A stretch of DNA of 33,700 nt, taken from assembly GCF_015645445.1 (NCBI RefSeq), contig NZ_JADOGI010000113.1, positions 1 through 33,700 on the forward strand, read 5' to 3'. Source of the DNA: Nonomuraea cypriaca. Lineage in GTDB: Bacteria; Actinomycetota; Actinomycetes; Streptosporangiales; Streptosporangiaceae. Positions 7,020 through 15,530 of the stretch are shown one piece after another (position 1 is the first letter of the stretch; every line of letters starts with the position of its first letter). The position numbers and the translations under genes are program-made. A model generated the notes under the pieces. The model did not search any database. It worked only from the letters and a program-made list of their open reading frames with translations, and had not been told where the DNA came from.

Positions 7020-8048
7020 GTGAACCTCGCCGACTCAGCGTTCCTGCGTGCCTGCCGCCGCCAGCCCGTCCCGCACACTCCGGTCTGGTACATGCGCCAG
7101 GCAGGGCGGTCGCTGCCTGAATACCTCAAGGTTCGCGAGGGCGTGCCGATGCTCACCGCGTGCGCGACGCCGGACCTGATCACCGAGATCACCATGCAGC
7201 CGGTCCGCCGTTACGGCGTGGACGCGGCGATCTTCTTCAGTGACATCGTGGTGCCGCTCAAGGCCATCGGCGTCGACCTCGACATCAAGCCGGGCGTCGG
7301 CCCCGTCGTCGCCGAGCCCGTCCGCGACGCGAAGGGCCTCGACGTGCTGCGCCCCCTGGAGCCCGGCGACGTCCCGTACGTCACCGAGGCCATCCAGGCG
7401 CTGACCGGCGAGCTGGGCGGCACGCCGCTGATCGGGTTCGCCGGGGCGCCGTTCACGCTCGGCTCCTACCTGATCGAGGGCGGCCCGTCGAAGAACCACG
7501 ACCGCACCAAGGCCATGATGTACGGCGCTCCCGACCTGTGGCACGCCCTGATGGAGCGCCTGTCCGGCATCGTCCTCGAGCACCTGCGCATCCAGATCGC
7601 GGCGGGCGCCTCGGCGGTGCAGCTCTTCGACTCCTGGGTGGGGGCGGTGGCGGCCGACGACTACCGGGAGTTCATCCTGCCGCACACCCGGCGGATCTTC
7701 GACGGCGTCCAGGGAGTGCCGCGCATCCACTTCGGCGTGGGCACGGGCGAGCTGCTCGGCGTGCTCGGCGAGGCCGGGGCCGACGTGGTGGGGGTCGACT
7801 GGCGGGTGCCCCTCGACGCGGCGGCCCGCCGGGTGGGGGCGGGCAAGGCGCTGCAGGGCAACCTGGACCCGGCCATCCTGCTGGCGCCCTGGGACGTGGT
7901 CGAGCGCAAGGCCCGTGAGGTGCTGCGCCGGGGCGAGGCGGCCGAGGGGCACGTGTTCAACCTCGGGCACGGCGTGCTCCCCTCGACCGACCCCGACCAG
8001 CTCAAGCGCCTGACCGACCTCGTCCACGAGGCCGGCGCGAAACCCTGA
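7020..8048 (+). CDS. hemE: Uroporphyrinogen decarboxylase
   Basis: 342-residue cytosolic enzyme that decarboxylates uroporphyrinogen III to coproporphyrinogen III. Both family signatures are present: VWYMRQAGRSLPEY near residues 22-35 and GFAGAPFTLGSYLIEG around residue 140. Further conserved segments are FFSDIVVPLKA, FDSWVGAV, HFGVGTGELLG, VVGVDWRVPLD, QGNLDPAIL and FNLGHGVLPSTDP. The GTG at 7020 is chosen because VNLADSAFLRACRRQPVPHTPVW aligns with the usual start; the open frame extends upstream to 6942 without conserved residues. It has no convincing Shine-Dalgarno sequence beyond GGGG touching the start. hemY and hemQ follow downstream on the same strand, separated by an opposite-strand lipoprotein gene. 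Confidence 0.95.
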   Translation: MNLADSAFLRACRRQPVPHTPVWYMRQAGRSLPEYLKVREGVPMLTACATPDLITEITMQPVRRYGVDAAIFFSDIVVPLKAIGVDLDIKPGVGPVVAEPVRDAKGLDVLRPLEPGDVPYVTEAIQALTGELGGTPLIGFAGAPFTLGSYLIEGGPSKNHDRTKAMMYGAPDLWHALMERLSGIVLEHLRIQIAAGASAVQLFDSWVGAVAADDYREFILPHTRRIFDGVQGVPRIHFGVGTGELLGVLGEAGADVVGVDWRVPLDAAARRVGAGKALQGNLDPAILLAPWDVVERKAREVLRRGEAAEGHVFNLGHGVLPSTDPDQLKRLTDLVHEAGAKP

Positions 8049-8075
8049 TCCCGACCCCGCCAGGCCCTTCCGGTG

Positions 8076-8110
8076 GACGTCCGAGCCCGTCTGGGCACTT
8101 CGGACGTCCG
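8076..8110. terminator. Bidirectional hairpin between hemE and the DUF4349 gene
   Basis: GGACGTCCGA (8076-8085) pairs with TCGGACGTCC (8101-8110), and inside it GCCC (8086-8089) pairs with GGGC (8094-8097) around a GTCT loop. It lies 28 bp past the hemE stop, between convergent genes. No U-tract is present. Confidence 0.6.
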
Positions 8111-8201
8111 GCCCGTCTGGCGCTTCGGTTGCCGAGCACGTGTGGCGCTTCGGGGTGGACCCGCGAGCCCGCCACGCGTGGGCGGTGGGAGGTCGAGCGG
8201 G

Positions 8202-9158
8202 TCAGGCGGTTTCCGGGTCGGGGCCGGTTGGCGGAGGAGTGGGGGCCGTCGGGCGGCGGGTGCGGGCGCGCCGTACCAGGTAGATCGCGAGCGCGAGCAG
8301 CGGCAGCGCCACGATCAGCCACGGCACCGCCGCGCCGACCACCGTCAGCAGCACCTTCGCGAACGACACCAGCGCCCGCCACCCCGCTCTGAGCCCGCCG
8401 AGGAAGCCCGCGGCCTCCTCCTCCGGCTCCTCGACGGCGGCGGCCGGCCCGACCAGCCGCAGCGTCAGCGTGGCCATGGAGACCTGGGTGGACAGCTCCT
8501 TCTGCTGCGCCTGCAGCGACTCCAGGTCCGCCTCCCGGGTGGAGATCTCCCGCTCCACGTCCAGCACCTGCCCGATCGTGTCGGCCCTCTTCAGCAGCGT
8601 ACGCAGCGAGTCGAGCGCCTGCTGCGCCGACTTGAGCCGGCTCTCGACGTCGGCCATCTGCAGGGTGACGTCCTGGGTGGACTGGTTCACCGAGATCTGC
8701 TTGCCCAGCTCCTTGCCGAAGCGGCCGAGCACCTCGGCGTACTTGGCCGGTGGGATCTTGAACTCCAGCGTGGCCGACTCCCGGGTGCCGCTCGCCGCGT
8801 CGCTCTCCTCCTTGGCCAGGTAGCCGCCCGCGGCGGTGGCGATCTCCTTGGCCTGCGCTGCGGCGGCGGTGACCTGCTCGGCCCGTACGGTCGTGCGCCC
8901 CGTGTAGATGACCTGCCTGTCCTGCTGCGTCACCTTGACGTCCGAGACGATGCCCGCCTGGCCTGCTCGGTCCGCCTGCTCCTGCTTTTCGGCCTGCGGC
9001 ACGCGCGCCTTTCTGTAGTTCGACTGGTCCTGGGCCTGGGCCGAGGCCATCGCGGGCCCGCCGGAGGTGGACTGAAGCTCGGCGCCCGCGCCGCAGCCTG
9101 CCAGGAGTACGGCCGCGCAGGTGGCCGAGAGCGCGATGCCGTACCGGATTCTCCTCAT
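8202..9158 (-). CDS. DUF4349 domain-containing lipoprotein
   Basis: 318 residues. The N-terminus MRRIRYGIALSATCAAVLLAGC is a lipoprotein signal peptide with lipobox LLAGC (Cys22). The DUF4349 core (about residues 80-250) contains the strand DRQVIYTGRTTVRAEQVTAAAAQAKEIATAAGGYLA, the segment ATLEFKIPPAKYAEVLGRFGKELG, and a coiled coil SRLKSAQQALDSLRTLLKRADTIGQVLDVEREISTREADLESLQAQQ. A C-terminal transmembrane helix (about 272-294) is followed by a basic tail. It is thus anchored outside the membrane by lipid and helix; the function is unknown, perhaps envelope-related. It is antisense to, and breaks up, the hemE-hemY-hemQ set. AGGGGG lies very close to the ATG at 9158. Confidence 0.9.
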   Translation of the reverse strand: MRRIRYGIALSATCAAVLLAGCGAGAELQSTSGGPAMASAQAQDQSNYRKARVPQAEKQEQADRAGQAGIVSDVKVTQQDRQVIYTGRTTVRAEQVTAAAAQAKEIATAAGGYLAKEESDAASGTRESATLEFKIPPAKYAEVLGRFGKELGKQISVNQSTQDVTLQMADVESRLKSAQQALDSLRTLLKRADTIGQVLDVEREISTREADLESLQAQQKELSTQVSMATLTLRLVGPAAAVEEPEEEAAGFLGGLRAGWRALVSFAKVLLTVVGAAVPWLIVALPLLALAIYLVRRARTRRPTAPTPPPTGPDPETA

Positions 9159-9304
9159 GCCCCCTAAGACGGCCAGCGCATCACCCCGGTTTGATAAGCG
9201 AAATCACGTTCTGATGAACTTATGTTCCTGTTGTGGAGGACGTGCGTTGTCGGCTTGCGCCCCGAGCGGTTGGGCGCGTTGGTGAGGCGGTAGCGTCAGG
9301 AGGC

Positions 9305-10708
9305 GTGGAAGGGAATCGGGCCCACGTGGTCGTCATCGGCGGAGGGATCTCCGGTCTCGCCGCCGCGTGGTACATCCGCCAGGGCGCGGGCGAGCGGATC
9401 AAGGTGACCCTGCTCGACGCCGCCGCCCGTGTCGGAGGCAAGCTGTACGCCTCGGAGGTCGCCGGAGTGAGCGTCGACGCCGGCGCCGAGGCCATGCTGG
9501 CCAGGCGGCCCGAGGGCGCGGACCTGGCCAGGGCGGTCGGGCTGGGTGACGAGCTGGTCTACCCCGGCACGGCCCGGTCGGCCGTCTACACCCGCGGCGC
9601 GTTGCGCACGATGCCGAAGGGCCAGGTCATGGGCGTGCCCGCGGACCTGATCGAGCTGGCCAGGTCGGGCATCGTCTCGCCCGGCGGCCTGCTGCGCGTG
9701 CCGCTCGACCAGATCCTGCCGCCCACTCTCGTCCGCACCGACGTGTCCGTGGCCGCCTACATCCGCGCCAGGATGGGCGGCGAGGTCGTCGAGCGCCTCA
9801 TCGAGCCGCTGCTCGGCGGCGTCTACGCGGGCCGCTCCGACCAGCTGTCGCTGGAGGCCACGATGCCGCGCGTGGCGGCCGTGGCGCGTACGGAACGTTC
9901 CCTGCTCGCCGCCGCCAGGCAGCTCGTCGGCGAGGCGCCCAAGGACGCCGGGCCGGTCTTCACCTCGCTGAAGAACGGCGTCGGCGGCCTCTCCGAGGCG
10001 GTCGCCAAGGCGTCGGGCGCCGACATCAGGACCGGCGTCACCGTACGCGAGCTGCGCAGGACCGAGCGCGGCTGGCAGCTCGTCGCCGGTCCGGTGCCCA
10101 GGCCGGAGACCATCGAGGCGGACGCCGTGATCGTGGCCGCGCCCGGCCCCGCCGCCGCCCGGCTGCTCAAGGCCGAGGCGCCCAAGGCGGCCACCGAGCT
10201 GGCCAGGATCGAGTACGCCAGCATGGCGATCGTCACGCTCGCGTACCCGCTCGACGCCTTCCCGGAGCCGCCCGGCATCAGCGGCTACCTGGTGCCGCCC
10301 GTGGAGGGGCGGCCGGTCAAGGCGGTCACGTTCAGCTCGGTGAAGTGGCCCCACCTGGCCAAGGACCTGATCATCGCGCGCTGCTCGATCGGCCGGCTCG
10401 GCGAGGAGCACCTGCTGCACCGCGATGACGCCGAGCTGGTGTCGCTGGCCACGGCCGAGATGGGCAGCGTGATGGGCGCGCGCGGGCTGCCGATCGACAC
10501 CCGGGTGACGCGCTGGGGTGGGGCGCTGCCGCAGTACAACGTGGGCCACCTCGACCGGGTCGCCAGGGTGCGCGCGGCGGTCGCCGTGCAGCCGGGGCTG
10601 GCCGTCTGCGGCGCCGCGTACGACGGCATCGGCATTCCGGCCTGCTTGGGCACCGCCCGCACCGCCGCCGCCCGGATTCTGGACCACCTGTCGCAGCAGG
10701 GAGAATAG
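9305..10708 (+). CDS. hemY: Protoporphyrinogen/coproporphyrinogen III oxidase
   Basis: 467-residue FAD enzyme. The dinucleotide-binding motif HVVVIGGGISGLAAAWYI is at the N-terminus; VSVDAGAEAMLARRPEG, EPLLGGVYAGRSDQLSLEATMPR and the C-terminal FAD-contact segment AVCGAAYDGIGIPACLGTARTAA are also present. In actinobacteria with hemQ, this enzyme (also named cgoX, formerly hemG in some annotations) oxidises coproporphyrinogen III to coproporphyrin III. The GTG at 9305 has TAGCGT (9291-9296) 8 nt upstream, consistent with a leaderless message; AGGAGG is present but only 1 nt from the start. An in-frame ATG at 9233 gives a longer unconserved N-terminus. hemQ follows after 5 bp. Confidence 0.93.
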   Translation: MEGNRAHVVVIGGGISGLAAAWYIRQGAGERIKVTLLDAAARVGGKLYASEVAGVSVDAGAEAMLARRPEGADLARAVGLGDELVYPGTARSAVYTRGALRTMPKGQVMGVPADLIELARSGIVSPGGLLRVPLDQILPPTLVRTDVSVAAYIRARMGGEVVERLIEPLLGGVYAGRSDQLSLEATMPRVAAVARTERSLLAAARQLVGEAPKDAGPVFTSLKNGVGGLSEAVAKASGADIRTGVTVRELRRTERGWQLVAGPVPRPETIEADAVIVAAPGPAAARLLKAEAPKAATELARIEYASMAIVTLAYPLDAFPEPPGISGYLVPPVEGRPVKAVTFSSVKWPHLAKDLIIARCSIGRLGEEHLLHRDDAELVSLATAEMGSVMGARGLPIDTRVTRWGGALPQYNVGHLDRVARVRAAVAVQPGLAVCGAAYDGIGIPACLGTARTAAARILDHLSQQGE

Positions 10709-10713
10709 GAACC

Positions 10714-11415
10714 ATGACTGAGGCAGCCCAGCGGCCCAAGGCCCGCGATCTCAACCAGGTGATCCGTTACACGATGTGGTCGGTCTTCCAGGTGACCGGC
10801 CCGTGCCCCGCCGAGCGTGACGGCCTGGCGGCCGAGGTCGAGGAGCTGATCGAGCAGGCCGCCGGAAAGGACGTCGTGACCAGGGGGGTCTACGACGTGG
10901 CCGGGTTCAGGGCGGACGCCGACTACATGTTCTGGTGGCACGCGGCGACGCCCGAGGATCTGCAGGACGTCTACGCCGGGCTCCGCCGCACCGGCCTCGG
11001 CCGGCACAGCAGGCCGGTCTGGTCGGCGATGGCGCTGCACAGGCCGGCCGAGTTCAACAAGTCGCACATCCCGGCCTTCCTCGCCGAGGAGGAGCCGAGG
11101 GGCTACGTGAGCGTCTATCCGTTCGTCCGCTCGTACGAGTGGTATCTGCTGGAGGACTCCGAGCGGCGGGCGATGCTGGCCGAGCACGGCAGGATGGCGC
11201 GCGACTACCCCGACGTGCGGGCCAACACCGTGTCCTGCTTCTCGCTCAACGACTACGAGTGGATGCTCGCGTTCGAGGCCGACGAACTGCACCGGATCGT
11301 CGACCTGATGCGTACGCTGCGGGGCGCGCAGGCCCGCCGGCACACCCGGGTCGAGATCCCGTTCTACACGGGCGCGCGCAAGCCCGTGCGCGAGCTCATC
11401 GCCGCCCTGCCCTAA
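10714..11415 (+). CDS. hemQ: Coproheme decarboxylase (HemQ/ChdC)
   Basis: 233 residues, the chlorite-dismutase-fold enzyme that converts coproheme to haem b with peroxide, the last step of the coproporphyrin-dependent pathway. Family landmarks are RYTMWSVFQVTG, ADYMFWWHAATPEDLQ, YVSVYPFVRSYEWYLL (Y135 is the likely catalytic tyrosine), MLAEHGRMARDYPDVRANTVSCFSLNDYEWMLAFE (H158 is the likely proximal haem ligand) and the terminal RVEIPFYTGARKPVREL. Residue roles are by analogy to characterised ChdC proteins. The start is the ATG 5 bp after the hemY stop, so the two genes form an operon. Ferrochelatase is not in the window. Confidence 0.95.
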   Translation: MTEAAQRPKARDLNQVIRYTMWSVFQVTGPCPAERDGLAAEVEELIEQAAGKDVVTRGVYDVAGFRADADYMFWWHAATPEDLQDVYAGLRRTGLGRHSRPVWSAMALHRPAEFNKSHIPAFLAEEEPRGYVSVYPFVRSYEWYLLEDSERRAMLAEHGRMARDYPDVRANTVSCFSLNDYEWMLAFEADELHRIVDLMRTLRGAQARRHTRVEIPFYTGARKPVRELIAALP

Positions 11416-11550
11416 GCCCTCACGTGCTGGTGGTTGCCGTGGGTGCCCGCCGGATCGGCGGTCTCTGCTTGAGCTGATCGCCGAAGAGCGGGAAATGCGC
11501 GACGCTAATTCGCGATCCAACTGAAGTGATCTATCCCGTTTGTCACAATC

Positions 11551-11562
11551 AGAGAAATCTCT
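11551..11562. promoter_or_regulatory. Short dyad in the AT-rich region before the secreted protein gene
   Basis: AGAGA-AA-TCTCT is a perfect inverted repeat inside an AT-rich stretch (11505-11570), with TTGTCA at about 11540-11545 just upstream as a possible -35 box. The 200-bp gap between hemQ and the next gene therefore probably holds a promoter here; the -10 box is not clear. Confidence 0.3.
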
Positions 11563-11616
11563 TGTTCGTTGGACGCGCTCTGCGGTGGCGCGTTCCAAGA
11601 GGGCAAGGAGGGCGGG

Positions 11617-12528
11617 GTGGACGAGTCAGGAAGACCGCGCCATGGGCGGCGCGGGGCGGGTCGCCACGTGGCGGGTCGCTCGCGCCACGGGCGGCGACGC
11701 CGTACCGGGGGACGGCGGTTGCTGGCGGGGGCGCTGGCGCTGGCCGGCGGGACCGCCGCGCTGCTCGGCACGAACGGGACCTTCGGCGGCGTGCCGACCG
11801 CCTACCAGTCGTCGGAGCAGTCGCCGGGGCAGATGGGCGGCGGATCCGGGCAACCGGCGCGCGCGGACCGGGAGAGCCGCGCCGCGCGCCCGCCGGCCGG
11901 GGCGAGCGCCGAGGTCGGGGCGCGCGAGCCGCCGAAGCCCCAGGAGAGCGCCACCCCGGACGCGGCCGAGCCCGGGAAGGCGCGTGAGCCGGACAAGGTA
12001 CGGGAGCCGGACACAGCGCGTGAGCCGGACGCGGCACGGGAATCGGACACGGTACGGGGCGGCACGGGGGACCAGACGAGGGGCGGCACATCCGGCCTGG
12101 TGCAGGGGAGCACCCCGGAGGAGGCCCAGGGAGGAAAGCCGGTGGAGGCGCAGGCGACGAGCCTGCCCGACCCCGGGGACGCCGCCGGCTACAAGGCGGA
12201 CGGGCCCTCGCGGCACACCGATCAGCGGGCCGCGGAGTACTTCCGTACGCGCTGGGGCACACGCGACAAGGCGATGAAACGCCTCAAGGACATTCGCACC
12301 ATCGGCGGATATTTACGCATATATACGGATTTACCGTATTCCGCATACAACTCCCGGCACGCCATGACGCTCTGCAAGCGCGGGCTCGAATATCAGCGAT
12401 CCCGCGGCGTGGCCCACCCTGTGGTGTTCGTCCAGGCGGAGTTCGGGCAGAACGGCAACCCTGTCCTGGCCAACGTCCTCGGCCGCTCCGACCGCAGTTG
12501 CCGCGTCACCAGCCCGCGCCCGAACTGA
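11617..12528 (+). CDS. Secreted hypothetical protein with disordered linker and conserved C-terminal domain; two TTA codons
   Basis: 303 residues. The N-terminus is very Arg-rich and runs into GRRLLAGALALAGGTAALLG, a Sec- or Tat-like export signal. Residues ~60-195 are low-complexity, Pro/Glu/Ala-rich with repeated REPD units, so probably a disordered spacer. The C-terminal ~100 residues (DQRAAEYFRTRWGTRDKAMKRL... to the end) look folded, with IRTIGGYLRIYTDLPYSAYNSRHAMTLCKRGLEY and HPVVFVQAEFGQNGNPVLANVLG; two cysteines could pair. I recall similar C-terminal domains in actinomycetes but no function. The GTG at 11617 has AAGGAGG 5 nt upstream, a very strong site. TTA leucine codons lie at 12313-12315 and 12331-12333, in a locally AT-rich patch, suggesting dependence on a bldA-type tRNA. 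Confidence 0.75.
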   Translation: MDESGRPRHGRRGAGRHVAGRSRHGRRRRTGGRRLLAGALALAGGTAALLGTNGTFGGVPTAYQSSEQSPGQMGGGSGQPARADRESRAARPPAGASAEVGAREPPKPQESATPDAAEPGKAREPDKVREPDTAREPDAARESDTVRGGTGDQTRGGTSGLVQGSTPEEAQGGKPVEAQATSLPDPGDAAGYKADGPSRHTDQRAAEYFRTRWGTRDKAMKRLKDIRTIGGYLRIYTDLPYSAYNSRHAMTLCKRGLEYQRSRGVAHPVVFVQAEFGQNGNPVLANVLGRSDRSCRVTSPRPN

Positions 12529-12540
12529 TCCGGCACGCAC

Positions 12541-12578
12541 CCCGGCCGGTGAGGGGCGACACCGCCCCGCCGACCGGG
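12541..12578. terminator. Hairpin terminator between convergent genes
   Basis: CCCGGCCGG (12541-12549) pairs with CCGACCGGG (12570-12578) with one mismatch, and an inner GGGGCG (12553-12558) pairs with CGCCCC (12563-12568) around ACAC. It begins 13 bp after the stop of the secreted protein gene. The remaining ~150 bp up to msrB show no recognisable gene. Confidence 0.6.
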
Positions 12579-12731
12579 CTAACGCACGCGGACCCGCGTC
12601 TTCGAGCACACCTGGCATCGTTGAGTCACGACACGCCCGATGGTCTCGATCGTCACCCACCGGTGGCGTAGATGGACAAAGCCCACACAAGACTCCCGGT
12701 AAGGCGATCGGTGCGCAGTGTCGTTATTCGA

Positions 12732-13133
12732 TCACGCCTTGGGTTCGAGTCGCAACGAGACCGAGTTGATGCAGTAGCGATCGTCGGTGGGCGTCGCATA
12801 GCCCTCGCCGTGGAACACGTGCCCCATATGCGAGTCGCACCGGGCGCATCGTACCTCCGTACGCACCATGCCGTGGCTGCGATCCTCGATCAGTCGCACC
12901 GCGTCGGAGTCGGACGGCTGAAAGAAACTCGGCCATCCGCAGTGGGACTCGAACTTCGTGTCCGACCGGAACAACTCGGCACCGCACGCGCGGCACGAGT
13001 AGACGCCCTCGGTCTTGCTGTCGACGTACTCCCCCGTGAACGGGCGCTCGGTCCCGGCCTCCCTGAGGACGTGAAACTCCTCAGGAGAAAGCTCGGACCG
13101 CCATTCGGCCTCGCTCTTGACCACCTTGTCCAT
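12732..13133 (-). CDS. msrB: Peptide-methionine (R)-S-oxide reductase
   Basis: 133-residue cytosolic repair enzyme that reduces methionine-R-sulfoxide in proteins. Zinc ligands are C47/C50 (CRAC) and C96/C99 (CARC), the catalytic residue is C121 in RYCINSVSL, and the likely resolving Cys is C65 in SHCGWPSF. GHVFHGEG is also conserved. Length is normal for a stand-alone MsrB. The ATG at 13133 has TACTCT (13145-13140) 6 nt upstream and no Shine-Dalgarno sequence, consistent with leaderless transcription. It is divergent from the LigD-type polymerase gene; its 3' end converges on the secreted protein gene. Confidence 0.95.
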   Translation of the reverse strand: MDKVVKSEAEWRSELSPEEFHVLREAGTERPFTGEYVDSKTEGVYSCRACGAELFRSDTKFESHCGWPSFFQPSDSDAVRLIEDRSHGMVRTEVRCARCDSHMGHVFHGEGYATPTDDRYCINSVSLRLEPKA

Positions 13134-13468
13134 GCGTCCAGAGTACGAGATCCGGCAAAAAGAGATCTCCGCAGGGTGAAGCATCCTTTCTGGGGTGAAT
13201 TTGCGTCTTTGTAGGCAAGGGGGTGTCATCGCCTCCTGCCAAGGGGCGAGACCGTTCGCGGGTCGTCCGAGCGGCACAGCCCACGCCCGTGCTGGCGCCG
13301 CCGGGGGATCGCAACGGCCGGCCGGGTGGCGCGCCAGCGCCCGGAACGGCGGCGAACGGTCTTCGAGGCCCGTCCCGTCGAGCGCCCGGTCCCGCCACTG
13401 CGGCGGCTCCGGGACGGGCCCGCCCTGCAGGCCCACCCCACCGCGCTCGTCAGGGTAGGTTCTGGGGC

Positions 13469-14470
13469 ATGGCATCGCCGTACATAGAGCTCGAGGTGGG
13501 GGAGAGGACCGTCAAGGTCACCAACCCCGACAAGGTCTACTTCCCGGAGATCGGCGCCACCAAGCGGGAGCTGGTCGAATACTACGTGAGCGTCGGCGAG
13601 GGAGCCCTGCGCGCGCTCAAGGACCGTCCGACCAACATCAAGCGCCACCCCGACGGCGTGCTGACCGAGGCGATCTACCAGAAGCGCATGCCGCCCAAGC
13701 ACCCGGACTGGCTGCGGTCGGTGCAGGTCACCTTCCCGAGCGGCCGTACGGCGCAGTCGCTGCGGGTCACCGAGGTGGCGGCCATCGCCTACTGCGCCAA
13801 CCTCGGCACCATCGACTTCCACCCCTGGCAGGTGCGGGCCGCCGACGTCGAGCACCCGGACGAGCTGCGCCTGGACCTGGACCCGCAGCCGGGCCTGGAG
13901 TTCGCCGCCGCGCGTGAGGCCGCGTTCCTGGCCAGGGACGTGCTCGGCGAGTTCGGGATGACCGGGTTCGTGAAGACCTCGGGCAACCGCGGCGCCCACA
14001 TCGCCGTGCGCATCGAGCCGCGCTGGGACTTCATCCAGGTACGCCACGCCGGCATCGCCCTGGCCCGGGCCATCGAGAGCCGGGACCCGAGCCTGGTCAC
14101 CACGGCCTGGTGGAAGGAGGAGCGCGGGGAGCGGGTGTTCATCGACTTCAACCAGAACGCCAGGGACCGTACGGTCGCCAGCGCCTACTCCGTCAGAGCC
14201 CAGCCGCACGCGCCCGTCTCGACCCCGCTGACCTGGGACGAGCTGGCCGACGCCGACCCGCGTGACTTCGACATCCGCACCGTGCCCGCCCGCTTCGCCG
14301 AGGTGGGCGACGTGCACGCGGCCATCGACGACGCGGCGTACTCGATCGAGCCGCTCCTGGAGCTGTTCGCCGAGGACGACAGGGGCGACCTGCCGTACCC
14401 GCCCAACTACCCGAAGATGCCGGGCGAGCCGATGCGGGTGCAGCCGAGCCGGGCCAGGAACGCCGGCTAG
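13469..14470 (+). CDS. LigD-type NHEJ DNA polymerase/primase domain protein
   Basis: 333-residue stand-alone archaeo-eukaryotic primase-type polymerase, equivalent to the polymerase module of bacterial LigD. Landmarks are VTNPDKVYFPEIGATKRELVEYY, RHPDGVLTEAIYQKRMP, ELRLDLDPQPG with the metal-binding pair D136 and D138, VKTSGNRGAHIAVRI, and VFIDFNQNARDRTVASAYSVRAQPHAPVSTPLTWDEL. It probably fills or extends ends during non-homologous end joining. No nuclease or ligase domain is fused; a ligase of matching type lies at 29027-30172. The ATG at 13469 has TAGGTT (13456-13461) 7 nt upstream, so it may be leaderless. The symbol ligD is avoided because the ligase domain is absent. Confidence 0.92.
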   Translation: MASPYIELEVGERTVKVTNPDKVYFPEIGATKRELVEYYVSVGEGALRALKDRPTNIKRHPDGVLTEAIYQKRMPPKHPDWLRSVQVTFPSGRTAQSLRVTEVAAIAYCANLGTIDFHPWQVRAADVEHPDELRLDLDPQPGLEFAAAREAAFLARDVLGEFGMTGFVKTSGNRGAHIAVRIEPRWDFIQVRHAGIALARAIESRDPSLVTTAWWKEERGERVFIDFNQNARDRTVASAYSVRAQPHAPVSTPLTWDELADADPRDFDIRTVPARFAEVGDVHAAIDDAAYSIEPLLELFAEDDRGDLPYPPNYPKMPGEPMRVQPSRARNAG

Positions 14471-15283
14471 TCAGCGGCGGACCAGATGATGGGGGGCGAG
14501 CTCCCTGGTCTCCCCCTTCTCCAGGTAGACCACCTTGTCGGCCAGGCCGGCCACCTCGATGTGGTGGCGGAAGTCGTCCAGGGGCGAGGTGAAGGCGGCG
14601 TAGTCGTCGTAGTGGACGGGCACCACGGTGTGCGGGTGGATCAGCTCCACCCAGGAGGCGCCCTGCTCACCGTCCATGGTGACGAGCAGCGCGCCGAGCA
14701 GCTTGGTGCCGCCCAGGTGCACGAGGGCCAGGTCGATGTCGGGGAAGCGGCGCGGGATGGCGTCCAGGCGCCGGTCGAGCAGGGTGTCGCCGCTGACGTG
14801 CAGGGTCAGCTCCACTCGTTCGTCCGCGTTGCAGAACTCCAGCATCGTGCCGATGACCGGCGGCAGCAGGGCCTGGGCCGGTCCTGGCGCGTGCTTGGCG
14901 GGCAGGGCGGTGATCCTGACGCTGCCGTCCGGGCCGCGCAGCTCGTGTTGCTGCCACACCTCCAGTCCCACGCTCCCGCCGAAGCCGCGCCTGCGCAGCT
15001 TGCCGGCCGCCGAGGTCGTGGTGATCACGGGCGTTCCCTTGTCCAGGCCCTTGTGGGCGACCCGGTCCCAGTGGTCGCCGTGCAGGTGGGACAGGACCAC
15101 CGCGTCGATCGGCGGCAGCTCCCCGATCTCCACGGCCGGGTCGGTGAGCCGGCGCGTGGACAGGCCGTATCCCAGGTACGCCCGCTGGCCACGGTGCAGG
15201 AAGTTGGGATCCGTCAGCAGTGTGAAGCCGTTGTAGCGGATCAGCGTGGTGGCGTTCCCGATGAACTGCAGGCTTCCCCTCAC
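14471..15283 (-). CDS. MBL-fold metallo-hydrolase
   Basis: 270 residues of the UlaG-like metallo-beta-lactamase fold. LQFIGNATTLIRYNGFTLLTDPNF is the first strand pair, LSHLHGDHWD is the zinc-binding HxHxDH motif, LHVSGDTLLD supplies the next ligand region, and VPVHYDDYAAF the last His. Likely a cytosolic hydrolase; the substrate is unknown. The GTG at 15283 begins the conserved strand and has GGGGTGAG upstream. Its stop codon (14473-14471) abuts the stop of the LigD-type polymerase gene with no spacer, so the two converge. A small basic protein gene ends 6 bp upstream of its start on the same strand. Confidence 0.92.
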   Translation of the reverse strand: MRGSLQFIGNATTLIRYNGFTLLTDPNFLHRGQRAYLGYGLSTRRLTDPAVEIGELPPIDAVVLSHLHGDHWDRVAHKGLDKGTPVITTTSAAGKLRRRGFGGSVGLEVWQQHELRGPDGSVRITALPAKHAPGPAQALLPPVIGTMLEFCNADERVELTLHVSGDTLLDRRLDAIPRRFPDIDLALVHLGGTKLLGALLVTMDGEQGASWVELIHPHTVVPVHYDDYAAFTSPLDDFRHHIEVAGLADKVVYLEKGETRELAPHHLVRR

Positions 15284-15289
15284 GTCAAC

Positions 15290-15484
15290 TCACCCCGGGT
15301 GCTCAGGACGCTGGGCGGGAGGCACGCCGCCGCCCTTGCCGCCCCCCTTGGCGCCCTTGTCGGTGCCGTGCGGGTGGGCGGAGCGCTTCGTCTTGGACTT
15401 GGTCTCGCGGCTCGCGTCGGCGGACTTGGAGCCAGTGAGCGCTTTGCCCGATCTGCGCAGTTCTGGCTGTTGCGGATTGCTCAT
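15290..15484 (-). CDS. Small basic disordered hypothetical protein
   Basis: 64 residues starting MSNPQQPELRRSGKALTGSK, rich in Lys, Ser, Gly and Pro with no hydrophobic core, so probably disordered and possibly nucleic-acid-associated (inference). AAAGGGGG lies 9 nt before the ATG at 15484, a strong initiation site, and the MBL-fold gene starts 6 bp downstream, suggesting one transcript. I recall short actinomycete proteins starting with similar PQQPELRRSGK sequences but no function. Confidence 0.6.
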   Translation of the reverse strand: MSNPQQPELRRSGKALTGSKSADASRETKSKTKRSAHPHGTDKGAKGGGKGGGVPPAQRPEHPG

Positions 15485-15530
15485 GGCTTTTGTCCCCCTT
15501 TACGGGTTACCCTGCCACGGCGGCCTACGG

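Noticed and set aside
9298..9303. AGGAGG as the hemY ribosome site
   Set aside because: It is only one base from the GTG, too close to work normally; the TAGCGT box 8 nt upstream suggests leaderless initiation, and a later GTG would cut into the FAD-binding strand.
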